Below, piece after piece: positions 12,844-20,748 of a DNA stretch of 23,880 nt. This DNA comes from Acidobacteriota bacterium (GTDB lineage: Bacteria > Acidobacteriota > UBA6911 > JACQSX01): NCBI GenBank assembly GCA_016199665.1, contig JACQGG010000132.1, positions 1-23,880 of the forward strand. The letters run 5' to 3'. How positions within the stretch are numbered: position 1 is the first letter of the stretch; each line of letters opens with the position of its first letter. The position numbers and the translations under genes are program-made. Under the pieces are notes generated by a model. It saw only the letters and a program-made list of their open reading frames with translations. It made no database searches and had not been told where the DNA came from.

Positions 12844-13977
12844 TCAGGCTATTTTCTGCTTAAGCTTTCGAGTCGCCAGCATAAATACAATCGCGGCATA
12901 GCCCAGTAGCAGGGCCAGTTCCGTCCCCAGCATCGCGGTCCCGATTCCCTTTAGAAAAATGCCTTTGACAATCGTGACAAAGTAGCGGGCCGGCACAAAG
13001 TAGGTCAGAAGACGGACCACCGCCGGCATGCTTTCAAACGCATAAATGAAACCCGACAGAAGGAACGCGGGCAGGAATGAAGTCAGCGTACCGAGCTGGT
13101 AAGCCTGCAACTGGGATCGCGTCGCTGCGGAAAGGAAAATTCCCCAACAGAGCGAGCCGAACAGGAAGACGCAGCCTGTTAAAAAAAGAAGGGTTACGCT
13201 TCCCCGCAATGGCACGTCAAAGACAAAGACACCGACGCCGATGGCGATCAGCATGTCGGCCACACCGACGACAAAAAAGGCGGAGAGCTTGCCCAGCACG
13301 ATTTCCGCAGGGCGCAGCGGCGTGGACAGAAGTTGCTCCATGGTTCCCATTTCCCACTCGCGCGCGATGGTCAGTGAAGTCAACAGCGAGGCGATAATCA
13401 TCATAATGACCGCGATCAAGCCGGGAACGATGTAGTTCTTGGATTTGAGGTCGCCGTTGTACCAGACCCGTATGCGAGGTTCCACGGCGGGCCGCAGCCG
13501 GCCTCCCCCTTTGCGATCCAGCGCCTGGACGCGCAGCTCAAAGGCGTAGGCCTGAATGAGCGCCTCGGCATATCCCAGGGCGATCCCGGCGGTGTTGGAA
13601 TCACTTCCGTCGACCAACAGTTGAATCTCCGCCTCGCTTCCACCGGAGAGACGGCCGGAGTAGCCCTGAGGAATGACCACCCCCAGCAGGCACTGGCTCC
13701 GGTTGATCCGGCTTTCGATGCTTGGGTATCCGCCTTCGGATTCCAGAATCTGGAAGAATCGGGATGCGGCAAATCGCTCCATCAACTCCCGACTTTGAGG
13801 GCTCCGGTCCATGTCGTAGACAATGGTGGGAACGCGGTCCACATCGAGGCTGAGAGCAAAACCGAACAGCAGCAGCATGACCAGCGGCATGGCCAGGGCC
13901 ATGATCAGGCTCCTTGGATCCCGCACGATGTGAAGGAACTCCTTTCTGGCCATGGCCCGCGTGCGTCGCAGATTCAC
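12844..13977 (-). CDS. ABC-2 type permease (YbhS-like)
   Basis: This 377-residue permease has the same fold as its neighbour: membrane helix at about 26-44, extracytoplasmic domain about 45-180, then five helices. Its coupling helix reads AREWEMGTMEQLLSTPLRPA. It is clearly paralogous to the 11654-12802 protein but diverged. The ATG overlaps the stop of the ATPase gene (ATGA), so the two are almost certainly co-translated. Family members export small amphiphilic molecules with a HlyD-type adaptor, as proposed for YbhFSR. No defects were seen. Confidence 0.92.
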   Translation of the reverse strand: MNLRRTRAMARKEFLHIVRDPRSLIMALAMPLVMLLLFGFALSLDVDRVPTIVYDMDRSPQSRELMERFAASRFFQILESEGGYPSIESRINRSQCLLGVVIPQGYSGRLSGGSEAEIQLLVDGSDSNTAGIALGYAEALIQAYAFELRVQALDRKGGGRLRPAVEPRIRVWYNGDLKSKNYIVPGLIAVIMMIIASLLTSLTIAREWEMGTMEQLLSTPLRPAEIVLGKLSAFFVVGVADMLIAIGVGVFVFDVPLRGSVTLLFLTGCVFLFGSLCWGIFLSAATRSQLQAYQLGTLTSFLPAFLLSGFIYAFESMPAVVRLLTYFVPARYFVTIVKGIFLKGIGTAMLGTELALLLGYAAIVFMLATRKLKQKIA

Positions 13978-15947
13978 TTCAGGCTCCGCTCCTCTTCTTC
14001 AATCATGGCGACGAAAACATCCTCCATGGACGGCGGGATCCGCTCCAGCCGCTTCACCTCGATTCCGCTGCTTTCCAGAATGCGCCGGATCCGCTCTGCT
14101 CCCTCCGCCGGTTCAGCAACCGTCACGTGAAGACCGCCGCCGAAGACCGCCACATCCAGAATGCCGGACGCAGCCTGCAATGCAGTCATGCTTTCCAGAA
14201 CGGCGGATGACTCCAGATGCATCAGGGAATGGGATCGCGGCGCGGCGCGCAGTTCCGCCGGCGCTCCAAGCGCTATGATCCTTCCCCGGTACATCAGCGC
14301 CAGGCGGCCGCAGTACTCGGCCTCGTCCATGTAATGCGTCGAAACAAAAATGGTGCGCCCTTCATCGGAAAGCCGGTAAATCAAATCCCAAAAGACACGC
14401 CGGGCGATCGGGTCGACTCCGGAGGTGGGCTCGTCGAGGAAAAGAATGGACGGCTGGTGGAGAATCGCGCAGCCCAGCGCCAGCCGCTGCTTCCAGCCGC
14501 CGGCCAGCAGGCGGGCCATGGTGGTTCGCTTTTCCCGGAGGCCGGCCATCTGCAACACGGCCTCCCTCCGTTCGGCACGGAGCGGCTCGGGAATGCCGTA
14601 GATGCCGCCAAAAAAATTGATGTTCTCCTCCACCGTCAAATCATCGTAAAGCGAGAACTTCTGCGACATGTATCCGATATGCTGCTTGACCGCTTCGGCT
14701 TGCGTGGCCACGTCAAAGCCGCTGACTCTGGCCCGGCCCGCGGAGGGCGCGAGCAAACCGCAAAGAATTCGAATCGCCGTGGATTTTCCGGCTCCATTGG
14801 GACCCAGAAAGCCGAAGATCTCCCCGGGCCTGACGGAAAAAGAGATCCGGTCGACGGCAACGAAATCACCAAATTTCCTGACCAGATGGTCGACTTCGAC
14901 CGACCAGGAATTTTCCGGCGCTTCCAATACAGTTGCCATCGGATGGGATTGTTTCTGGCTTCGGGTCTCTGATTCTGGCATCCAGCCTCCAGCCTCTGCC
15001 CTTTCGATCAGGGCAATGAAGACATCTTCCACCGAGGGCGGGATCTCAAGCAGTCGGACCGGCCCCAGTCCTTTGGCATCTAATGCCTCCCGCACGGCGG
15101 CGACTGAGATCCGATCCGGCTCCAGGAAGAGGTGGAGCGTTGCGCCGGACGGTTCGACTCCCGAGACTCCGGGCAGGCTTCGAAGCAGCGCCCTGGCCAG
15201 CCTCGGATGCGGGCATTCAATTTCATAGCTGCGCTGCCCCAGTTGTTTCCTGAGCGCATCCGGCGAATCGCAGCGGATCAGCACTCCCTGGTGCATCAGT
15301 CCAATTCTGTTGCACCGTTCTGCTTCATCCAGGTAAGCGGTAGCGATGAAAACGGTCACTCCTTCCTTGACCAGTTGATACAGAATGGCCCAGAAATCCC
15401 GCCGCGAGACCGGGTCGACTCCATTGGTCGGCTCGTCGAGAAAAAGAATCTCCGGATGATGCAGCAGCGTGCACATCAGCGCCAGCTTCTGCTTCATGCC
15501 GCCGGACAGCTTGGCCGCTGCGCGTTCCCGAAACATCTCCATGCGCGTCATGTGAAGCAGCCGCGCCATCAGATCCTTGCGCTCGTTGGCTGCAATACCA
15601 AACAGATCCGCATAGAAGACCATGTTCTCTTCCACTGTGAGATCGCCGTAGAGCGCAAACCGCTGGGCCATGTAGCCGATCCGATCTTTCACCGCCTGGG
15701 TTTCGCGCGCCACGTTGCACCCGGCCACCCAGGCCTCTCCTTCCGTCGAATCGAGCAGTCCGCACAGCAGCCGCAAAGTGGTCGACTTGCCGGCCCCATC
15801 CGGACCGACCAGACCGAAGATCTCTCCCCGCGAAATTTCCAGACTGACCCGATCCACGGCCGTCAGGGCGCCAAAGCGGCGCGTCAGTTGACGAGTCCGG
15901 ATGGCCGGGTCATTCTGGTTCATGGAAAGGGATCCCGCAGAGCTCAC
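13974..15947 (-). CDS. Fused double ABC ATPase (YbhF-like)
   Basis: This 657-residue protein joins two ABC ATPase domains. Domain 1 (about 15-320) has Walker A GPDGAGKST (48-56), signature LSGGM (147-151) and Walker B ILFLDEP (167-173). Domain 2 (about 348-640) has GPNGAGKST (382-390), signature LAGGW (481-485), ILFLDEP (501-507) and H538 in the H-loop (STHYMDEAE). In domain 1 the H-loop is TAYLDEAE, with A204 where His is expected, so one of the two ATP sites may hydrolyse poorly. The GTG start at 15947 overlaps the adaptor stop (TGA); ATG at 15923 is an alternative with a more usual codon. The fused design matches E. coli YbhF and drives the two permeases downstream. Confidence 0.94.
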   Translation of the reverse strand: MSSAGSLSMNQNDPAIRTRQLTRRFGALTAVDRVSLEISRGEIFGLVGPDGAGKSTTLRLLCGLLDSTEGEAWVAGCNVARETQAVKDRIGYMAQRFALYGDLTVEENMVFYADLFGIAANERKDLMARLLHMTRMEMFRERAAAKLSGGMKQKLALMCTLLHHPEILFLDEPTNGVDPVSRRDFWAILYQLVKEGVTVFIATAYLDEAERCNRIGLMHQGVLIRCDSPDALRKQLGQRSYEIECPHPRLARALLRSLPGVSGVEPSGATLHLFLEPDRISVAAVREALDAKGLGPVRLLEIPPSVEDVFIALIERAEAGGWMPESETRSQKQSHPMATVLEAPENSWSVEVDHLVRKFGDFVAVDRISFSVRPGEIFGFLGPNGAGKSTAIRILCGLLAPSAGRARVSGFDVATQAEAVKQHIGYMSQKFSLYDDLTVEENINFFGGIYGIPEPLRAERREAVLQMAGLREKRTTMARLLAGGWKQRLALGCAILHQPSILFLDEPTSGVDPIARRVFWDLIYRLSDEGRTIFVSTHYMDEAEYCGRLALMYRGRIIALGAPAELRAAPRSHSLMHLESSAVLESMTALQAASGILDVAVFGGGLHVTVAEPAEGAERIRRILESSGIEVKRLERIPPSMEDVFVAMIEEEERSLK

Positions 15948-17125
15948 TCCACCACAATCTCCGCATCCACCGGCATGTTTGACTTAAGCTCCCGCTCGGT
16001 GTTGGCAAGTTCAACTTTGATACGGTAAACCAGCTTGACGCGCTCCTCCCGAGTTTGGATCTGTTTGGGCGTGAACTCGGCCTGAGACGCGATGAACGAA
16101 ACGCGGCCCCAGTAAACTTTGCCGGGGTAGGTGTCGGCAGTGATCTGAACCTTCTGTCCCAGCTTGACTCTCCCCAAATCTTGCTCGTTGATATAGCCGC
16201 GCAACCAGGGATGGTCCAGATCGCCCACACTTACAACCGTGGCTCCCGCCGCGACGACTTCACCCGTCTCCGCCGCTTTGACCAGAACCACGCCGTCAAC
16301 GGGAGAAACCGCCACCGTATCGCGCAGTTGTGACTCAACCAAGGCCAGATCGGCCCGAGCCCGGTCGATGTCCGCGCGCCGCGTCTCCATTTCCTGCTGC
16401 CGCCGCTTCAGCTCCAGCCGAGCTGACCCGGCGAGCTTCAGCGCAGCCTGCGCCCGCGCCACCTCGGCGCGGGCCGCCTCCAAAAGCTCTTTGCGCGGTC
16501 CTTCGTGCACGATTGCCAGTTGCTCTTCCGCCTGCCGGAGCGCCGCGGCCGAGCTCTCATCACGGGTTCTCAACTGGTCATACTGGGCTCTTGAAATGTC
16601 CTCGCTCTGGTAGAGGGTTTGCGCGCGCTGCCAGTCGGAGTGGGCGGTCTCGTATTCGGCCCGGGCCCGGCTGACGGCCGCTCTGGCCTGTTCCACTTCC
16701 TGGGATCGGGAACCCGCCTGGAGGTCGCGCAGCCGCGCTTCGGCCAGGTCCACTTCGGCCTGCCGTTGCCCGATCTGCCCTCCGGTCGTCTCTGTCTGGT
16801 ATTCAATTGCGGTGCGAAGCTGCGTCAACTGCGACTCGGCCGAAACCAGGGCCGCGCGTGCGCGTTCGCGCTGCCGCAGCCACTGCTCCGCATCCAGCCG
16901 CACGATGAGCTGGTCTTTCTTGACCGGGTCACCTTCAGCTACGGTCAACTCGACTATTTTGCCGGCAATCTTGAAAGCAATTCTTGTCTCGGTCAGCTCG
17001 ACATTTCCTGAAAAAGAAATTCGAGGGTCAACCACCCGGTGCGACCGCCGGACCCAGACCAGGGTCGCCACCGCTGCCGCAATAAGAATCAAAATGATGG
17101 CAAGTCCCTTCCTGCCCGACTTCAT
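15944..17125 (-). CDS. HlyD-family membrane fusion adaptor (YbhG-like)
   Basis: The 393-residue protein has an N-terminal membrane anchor (GLAIILILIAAAVATLVWV, about 7-25) and a biotinyl-lipoyl-like half (about 40-80, ending EGDPVKKDQLIVRLD). A long alpha-helical hairpin (about 80-285) is rich in A, E, R and Q heptads. It returns to the lipoyl half (VSPVDGVVLVKAAETGEVV) and a beta-barrel and membrane-proximal end (about 310-393, with SQAEFTPKQIQTREER). It would bridge the inner-membrane ABC transporter to the TolC-like channel. The gene starts 79 bases after the channel gene and its stop overlaps the start of the ATPase gene. Full length, with no visible defects. Confidence 0.93.
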   Translation of the reverse strand: MKSGRKGLAIILILIAAAVATLVWVRRSHRVVDPRISFSGNVELTETRIAFKIAGKIVELTVAEGDPVKKDQLIVRLDAEQWLRQRERARAALVSAESQLTQLRTAIEYQTETTGGQIGQRQAEVDLAEARLRDLQAGSRSQEVEQARAAVSRARAEYETAHSDWQRAQTLYQSEDISRAQYDQLRTRDESSAAALRQAEEQLAIVHEGPRKELLEAARAEVARAQAALKLAGSARLELKRRQQEMETRRADIDRARADLALVESQLRDTVAVSPVDGVVLVKAAETGEVVAAGATVVSVGDLDHPWLRGYINEQDLGRVKLGQKVQITADTYPGKVYWGRVSFIASQAEFTPKQIQTREERVKLVYRIKVELANTERELKSNMPVDAEIVVE

Positions 17126-17163
17126 CTTAAGGCCACCTCCACCATCTCAAAGTTGCCGCCCCC

Positions 17164-17183
17164 GACACCAGGGCCCTGGTGTC
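17164..17183 (-). promoter_or_regulatory. Perfect 20-bp palindrome in the channel-adaptor gap
   Basis: GACACCAGGGCCCTGGTGTC reads the same on both strands with no mismatch and no spacer. It lies in the 79-base gap between the TolC-like gene (stop at 17205) and the adaptor gene (ATG at 17125). The length and symmetry suit a TetR-family operator; in E. coli the ybh genes are under the TetR-type regulator CecR. No T-run follows in the direction of transcription, so an intrinsic terminator is unlikely, though an RNA hairpin affecting mRNA stability is possible. Confidence 0.55.
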
Positions 17184-17204
17184 AGATTCTCACTGCCGAT
17201 CCAT

Positions 17205-18578
17205 TCATCGAATCAGACTCCGGATTGTACCCATCGCCTCGCCCAGGCTGATTCGGGCCAGGCTGTAACCAAAGAGCGCCGCAATCCGGTTGTCGCTGGC
17301 CCGCTCCAGCCTTGTCTGAGCGTCGGTGACTTCCAGACTGCTGGTCATTCCTGCCTCATATCGACGACGCGCCTGGGCCAGTTCCTGCTGTGACAGGTCC
17401 ATCCCCTCCTGAGCCACCTTGATCTGCTCTGCCGCCGAGCGCAGGCTTTCCAGCGCCACGCGAATCTCCAGCCCGATCTGTTGCTCCAGATCCCGCGTTT
17501 TGATCTGCTCCTGCTCCACTTGAGTCAGGTTTTCCACGCGACGCGCGTCGCGCCGACCCCCATCAAACAGGGGGATGCGCAGCAAAAGACCAAAAGTGCG
17601 GGTTGGGCTGGCATTGTTGATGCCGGAACCGATGCTCCCATAGTCGGCAAATCCGGCAAGTGACGGCAGCCGTTCCATTCTAACGGCGCTGTAGGCCAGC
17701 CGGGCCGTCTCTTCTCGCTGCCGCTGAGCTTTCAGGTCGGAGCGCGACTGCAAGGCGACGGCCAGCGCCTCTTCCGCAGTCACCGCCTCCACCGGATCAT
17801 ATCCCAGCACGTCACTGAGCTCGATGGTCGCTTCCAGATCCAGGCCGATCGCCCTGGCCAGTTGCAAGTGAGCCTGCCGACGTTCGGTCTCGGCCACCAG
17901 CAGGCGCTGGCGTTCGTTGAAAAGCTGGACCTGGGCCCGGGTCACCTCGATAGCGGTGCCCGTTCCCGCGTCCTTCTGATCCCGGGCCAGCTTCAAGAGG
18001 GCTTCGGCCAGTTTCACATTGGCCTGAACCGCGTCGACCCCGGCATGGGCCCGCAACGCGGTTGCGTAGAGCCGCGACACCAGGCCGGTAATCGCGTCGC
18101 GTGCGCTCTCGCTCTCAGTCCGTGCCGCACCGACGGCGAGATGTGAAGCCTGGTAGCGGCGAATGGAGCTGAAGTCGAGCAGACTCTGGCTCAGTGTGAG
18201 GCGAGCATCAAAGACGGTGAAGGGACCCACAACTTCGGGAAATTGAAAGCCCGGAATTGGCGCCGCGATCCGGATACCAAATGCGGCCAGATTGCGGGTT
18301 TGATTCTGTTCCAGAAGGGACGACTCGAGGCTGGGCAGGAGCGCGGCGCGCGACTGCATCCGGCGCGCCTCCGTTTGACGAACCAGTGCTTCGGCCAGTT
18401 GGATGCGGGCATTGCCCTCCGGCGCCAGCGCCAGGTCGACAGCCTGCTTCAGGCTGAGTCTCAGCGGCGAGGGCCTCGGCTGCATTGCGCCCGCACCGGC
18501 TGGCTCTGCTTCGCCTCTAGCGGAGAAAAACAACACCATCAGGACGGCAGGCATCAATCGCAAAATCCGTTTGTACAT
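17205..18578 (-). CDS. TolC-family outer-membrane channel
   Basis: The 457-residue protein begins with a signal peptide (MYKRILRLMPAVLMVLFFSA, cleavage likely after residue 20-25). Two OEP repeats follow, each with a long helical hairpin and a beta-strand segment; the second contains AGMTSSLEVTDAQTRLERAS, a familiar TolC-family block. Three of these would form a trimeric tunnel across the periplasm and outer membrane. The ATG at 18578 is preceded by AGGAGG with an 8-base gap, so I prefer it over the upstream ATG at 18683. The gene heads the export operon and supplies its outer-membrane exit. It is divergent from the glycosyltransferase gene. Confidence 0.92.
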   Translation of the reverse strand: MYKRILRLMPAVLMVLFFSARGEAEPAGAGAMQPRPSPLRLSLKQAVDLALAPEGNARIQLAEALVRQTEARRMQSRAALLPSLESSLLEQNQTRNLAAFGIRIAAPIPGFQFPEVVGPFTVFDARLTLSQSLLDFSSIRRYQASHLAVGAARTESESARDAITGLVSRLYATALRAHAGVDAVQANVKLAEALLKLARDQKDAGTGTAIEVTRAQVQLFNERQRLLVAETERRQAHLQLARAIGLDLEATIELSDVLGYDPVEAVTAEEALAVALQSRSDLKAQRQREETARLAYSAVRMERLPSLAGFADYGSIGSGINNASPTRTFGLLLRIPLFDGGRRDARRVENLTQVEQEQIKTRDLEQQIGLEIRVALESLRSAAEQIKVAQEGMDLSQQELAQARRRYEAGMTSSLEVTDAQTRLERASDNRIAALFGYSLARISLGEAMGTIRSLIR

Positions 18579-18744
18579 TCCAGGGTCCTCCTGTCGTCCT
18601 GATTCTAGCGACAGCGGGAGCCGATTGTCAGATTTCTCTGATGACTGAGGGAGATCGGGCCGCGAATCAAGGCGAGTGAACACGCCACTTGCGCTCAGGC
18701 CCGCCCATCCCGATCAGCGGAAAGACGAATGCGCCGCGGCGCGC

Positions 18745-18768
18745 CCACCGGTCAGACGGCCCCGGTGG
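18745..18768 (+). promoter_or_regulatory. 7-bp dyad in the divergent promoter region
   Basis: CCACCGG (18745-18751) and CCGGTGG (18762-18768) are exact inverse complements 10 bases apart, giving a centre-to-centre spacing of about 17 bases. It lies between the channel operon and the divergent glycosyltransferase gene, where a shared operator would be expected. The 246-base gap (18579-18824) otherwise shows a short imperfect hairpin (TCAGA/TCTGA, about 18629-18642). Confidence 0.35.
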
Positions 18769-18824
18769 AAACTTGTTGATTTCCGGATCGATTTATTGCC
18801 AGTGTTTTAGCGGCTGGAAACACG

Positions 18825-20483
18825 ATGGCACGGACAAAACGCAAAAAAGATCTGTACCCGGAAGAACCGGCGAAGCAAACTGCGCGTGAAATCCCGGCCG
18901 CCCGACTGCTGTTGATATTCGGGATTATTGCCGCGATCTACCTGCTCTTGCGAGTCAATCTTGTCGGCATTCCACTGGACCGCGACGAGGGCGCTTTTGG
19001 TTACCTGGGGCGCGTGATTCTGGATGGCGGACTTCCGTACCGGGATGTGGTCGATCACAAGCCTCCCGTCATTTTTTACCTCTACGCGCTGGCGTTGCTT
19101 TTCTTCCCGCCCGGCGAGACAGGCATCCATCTGTTCCTGCACCTGTTCAATTTCCTGACGCTGCTGTCGCTTCTTTTTCTAGCCAAGGCTCAATTCAACT
19201 CCTGGACCCCGGCGCTCTGGTGCGCTTTCAGCTATGCCCTTTTCAGCGCCAGCCCTGGAGTTCAGGGCTTCACCGCCTCAACCGAGATGCTGATGCTGCT
19301 CCCGATCACTCTCAGCCTGCTGTTCGCCGTAATAGCGGCAAAGAGAGGCAGTCGCGCCCTGGTCTGCCTCAGCGGTATCGCAGGCGCCGTGGCGTTCTGG
19401 ACAAAACAAACGGCCGCCAGTTCTGTTTTGTTCGCGCTTGTCTGGATCCTGGTAAAAGCGCCGGGCGGAATTCGGCGCGGGAAGAAGTCCGCCGCCGGCG
19501 CCATTGGATGGGTGCTGCCCTGGATCCTGGGCGCCGCCGCCGTTTCTTTGCTGATCGCAGGCTATTTCTACCAGAAGGGGATTTTCCGGGAATTTGTCTA
19601 CTGGAGCTTTACCCACAACTTCTCTTATGCGCTCCAGACCCCGCTGCAGCAGAGTCTGGAAACACTGGCGATTGTGGTGGCCCGGCTCCTTAAGGGTGAT
19701 TTCCTGATGCTGGGAGCGGGCGTGGCTGTTGCGCTCTGGAAGCTCCGCCGGAGTGCACAGAGCTTTTTCATCCTTGGGTTTCTGGCCTTGTCCCTGCTGG
19801 GAGTTCTCCCCGGCTATGCCTACCCGCACTACTTTGCGCAGTTGGCACCTGCGGTGGCGCTGGCGACCGGCTGGGGCCTCTCCGAGCTGCTGGCCGTCGT
19901 CAAAGGCGCAAGGCGCCCGGTCGCCATAGCGCTCTGCGGCGCGATCCTGATCGCCGTTCCGGTGACTGCCAACCGATGGTTTTTCCTGGAAACATCGCCG
20001 GCCCGGATCAGCCGCGCCTACTTCGGCCGCAATCCCTTTCCCGAATCCAAGCAAGTGGCGGCGTTCCTTGCCGCCGGGAGCCGCCCGCAGGACAGGGTGT
20101 TTATTTTCGGCTCGGAGCCGCAGCTCTTTTTTTATTCTCAGCGGCGCAGCGCGACTTCTTTTGTGATGATCTATCCGCTGACCGCCAGCTACCCGCGCTA
20201 CCGCGAGTTCCAGGAAACAGTCTGGCGGCAGGTGCAGCAGAGCCGGCCCAAGTATGTGCTGCTGGTTAACATCCCCACCTCGATTCTTTGGGATGGCAAG
20301 GCGGATCTGGAGATCTTCAGGCGAATCGACCAACTGATCACCCGGGACTATACCGTAGAGGCGGTGATGGCGGTGGGAGGGGAAGAGGGGAAGTTGTTTG
20401 TCGTCGACACCGGCAAGGCTCCCAGCGAAGAGATCGTCCGCAACCGAAACAATATTTATATCTACCGGGCAAAGGGGAGCTGA
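18825..20483 (+). CDS. ArnT/GT39-like polytopic membrane glycosyltransferase
   Basis: The 552-residue protein has roughly ten to twelve hydrophobic segments, the first at about 27-46. The first external loop carries the family signature: DRDEGAFGYLGRVI (D52, D54-E55) and PYRDVVDHKPP (71-81). These acidic residues bind metal and the lipid-phosphate sugar in ArnT and PMT enzymes. The block PHYFAQLAPAVALATGWGLS (334-353) is also typical. The C-terminal region (about 395-552) is soluble and periplasmic. Such enzymes transfer a sugar from polyprenyl phosphate to a protein, lipid or glycan outside the inner membrane; acceptor and donor are unknown here. The N-terminus is Lys-rich and cytosolic. The ribosome-binding site is weak (GGAAA). 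Confidence 0.82.
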   Translation: MARTKRKKDLYPEEPAKQTAREIPAARLLLIFGIIAAIYLLLRVNLVGIPLDRDEGAFGYLGRVILDGGLPYRDVVDHKPPVIFYLYALALLFFPPGETGIHLFLHLFNFLTLLSLLFLAKAQFNSWTPALWCAFSYALFSASPGVQGFTASTEMLMLLPITLSLLFAVIAAKRGSRALVCLSGIAGAVAFWTKQTAASSVLFALVWILVKAPGGIRRGKKSAAGAIGWVLPWILGAAAVSLLIAGYFYQKGIFREFVYWSFTHNFSYALQTPLQQSLETLAIVVARLLKGDFLMLGAGVAVALWKLRRSAQSFFILGFLALSLLGVLPGYAYPHYFAQLAPAVALATGWGLSELLAVVKGARRPVAIALCGAILIAVPVTANRWFFLETSPARISRAYFGRNPFPESKQVAAFLAAGSRPQDRVFIFGSEPQLFFYSQRRSATSFVMIYPLTASYPRYREFQETVWRQVQQSRPKYVLLVNIPTSILWDGKADLEIFRRIDQLITRDYTVEAVMAVGGEEGKLFVVDTGKAPSEEIVRNRNNIYIYRAKGS

Positions 20484-20580
20484 GTCAGCATGGCAATGCC
20501 CAGAAGCTTTGCGGTCCGACTCGTGAATGAGCGGGGCGTTCCACTGAGGGCTGAGGGCGGGCCACGGGTCGGCGGATGAA

Positions 20581-20702
20581 AGCGGAATGCGGAAGGCAGA
20601 AGGCGGAAGGCTAACTGACCGCCGATTGCTGATGGCTGAGAGCCGATTGCTGACGCCTGACAGCCGATCGCCGACGCCTGACAGCCGATTGCTGATGGCT
20701 TA
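20581..20702 (+). repeat. Mosaic intergenic repeat, copy A (3' of bioA)
   Basis: The left part (20581-20612) is built from GGAAGGC/AGAAGGC-type units. The right part holds four tandem 21-base units starting at 20620, 20641, 20662 and 20683. Each is a variant of (A/C)GCCGATTGCTGA followed by TGGCTGAG or CGCCTGAC. The minus-strand reading gives SAIGCQA peptide repeats, a well-known sign of non-coding repeat sequence. It lies in the 265-base gap between the glycosyltransferase stop and the bioA stop, which otherwise holds nothing I can support. Confidence 0.8.
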
Positions 20703-20748
20703 AGGACATCGGAAAGGCGAATGAGCAGGCTGTCTTCGCATTTCCCGT

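Noticed and set aside
15132..16028. Plus-strand 298-residue frame opposite the double ATPase
   Set aside because: Antisense to well-conserved ATPase motifs and without any family pattern.
18617..18645. A third copy of the mosaic repeat (AGCCGATTGTCAG) upstream of the TolC-like gene
   Set aside because: Only about 12 bases resemble the unit and no tandem structure follows.
18731..18742. 12-bp palindrome GCGCCGCGGCGC as an operator
   Set aside because: It is pure G/C in GC-rich DNA, where such short palindromes arise often by chance.
19278..20333. Minus-strand 351-residue frame opposite the glycosyltransferase
   Set aside because: Composition is Gln/Arg/Gly-rich with no recognisable domain, typical of an antisense shadow in GC-rich DNA.
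20490..20579. 29-codon ORF starting MAMPRSFAVRL after the glycosyltransferase
   Set aside because: No Shine-Dalgarno, no similarity, and it runs into the repeat tract.
20620..20702. CRISPR-like array of 21-base units
   Set aside because: The units are directly adjacent with no spacers and vary between copies; no cas gene is nearby. It is a tandem intergenic repeat.
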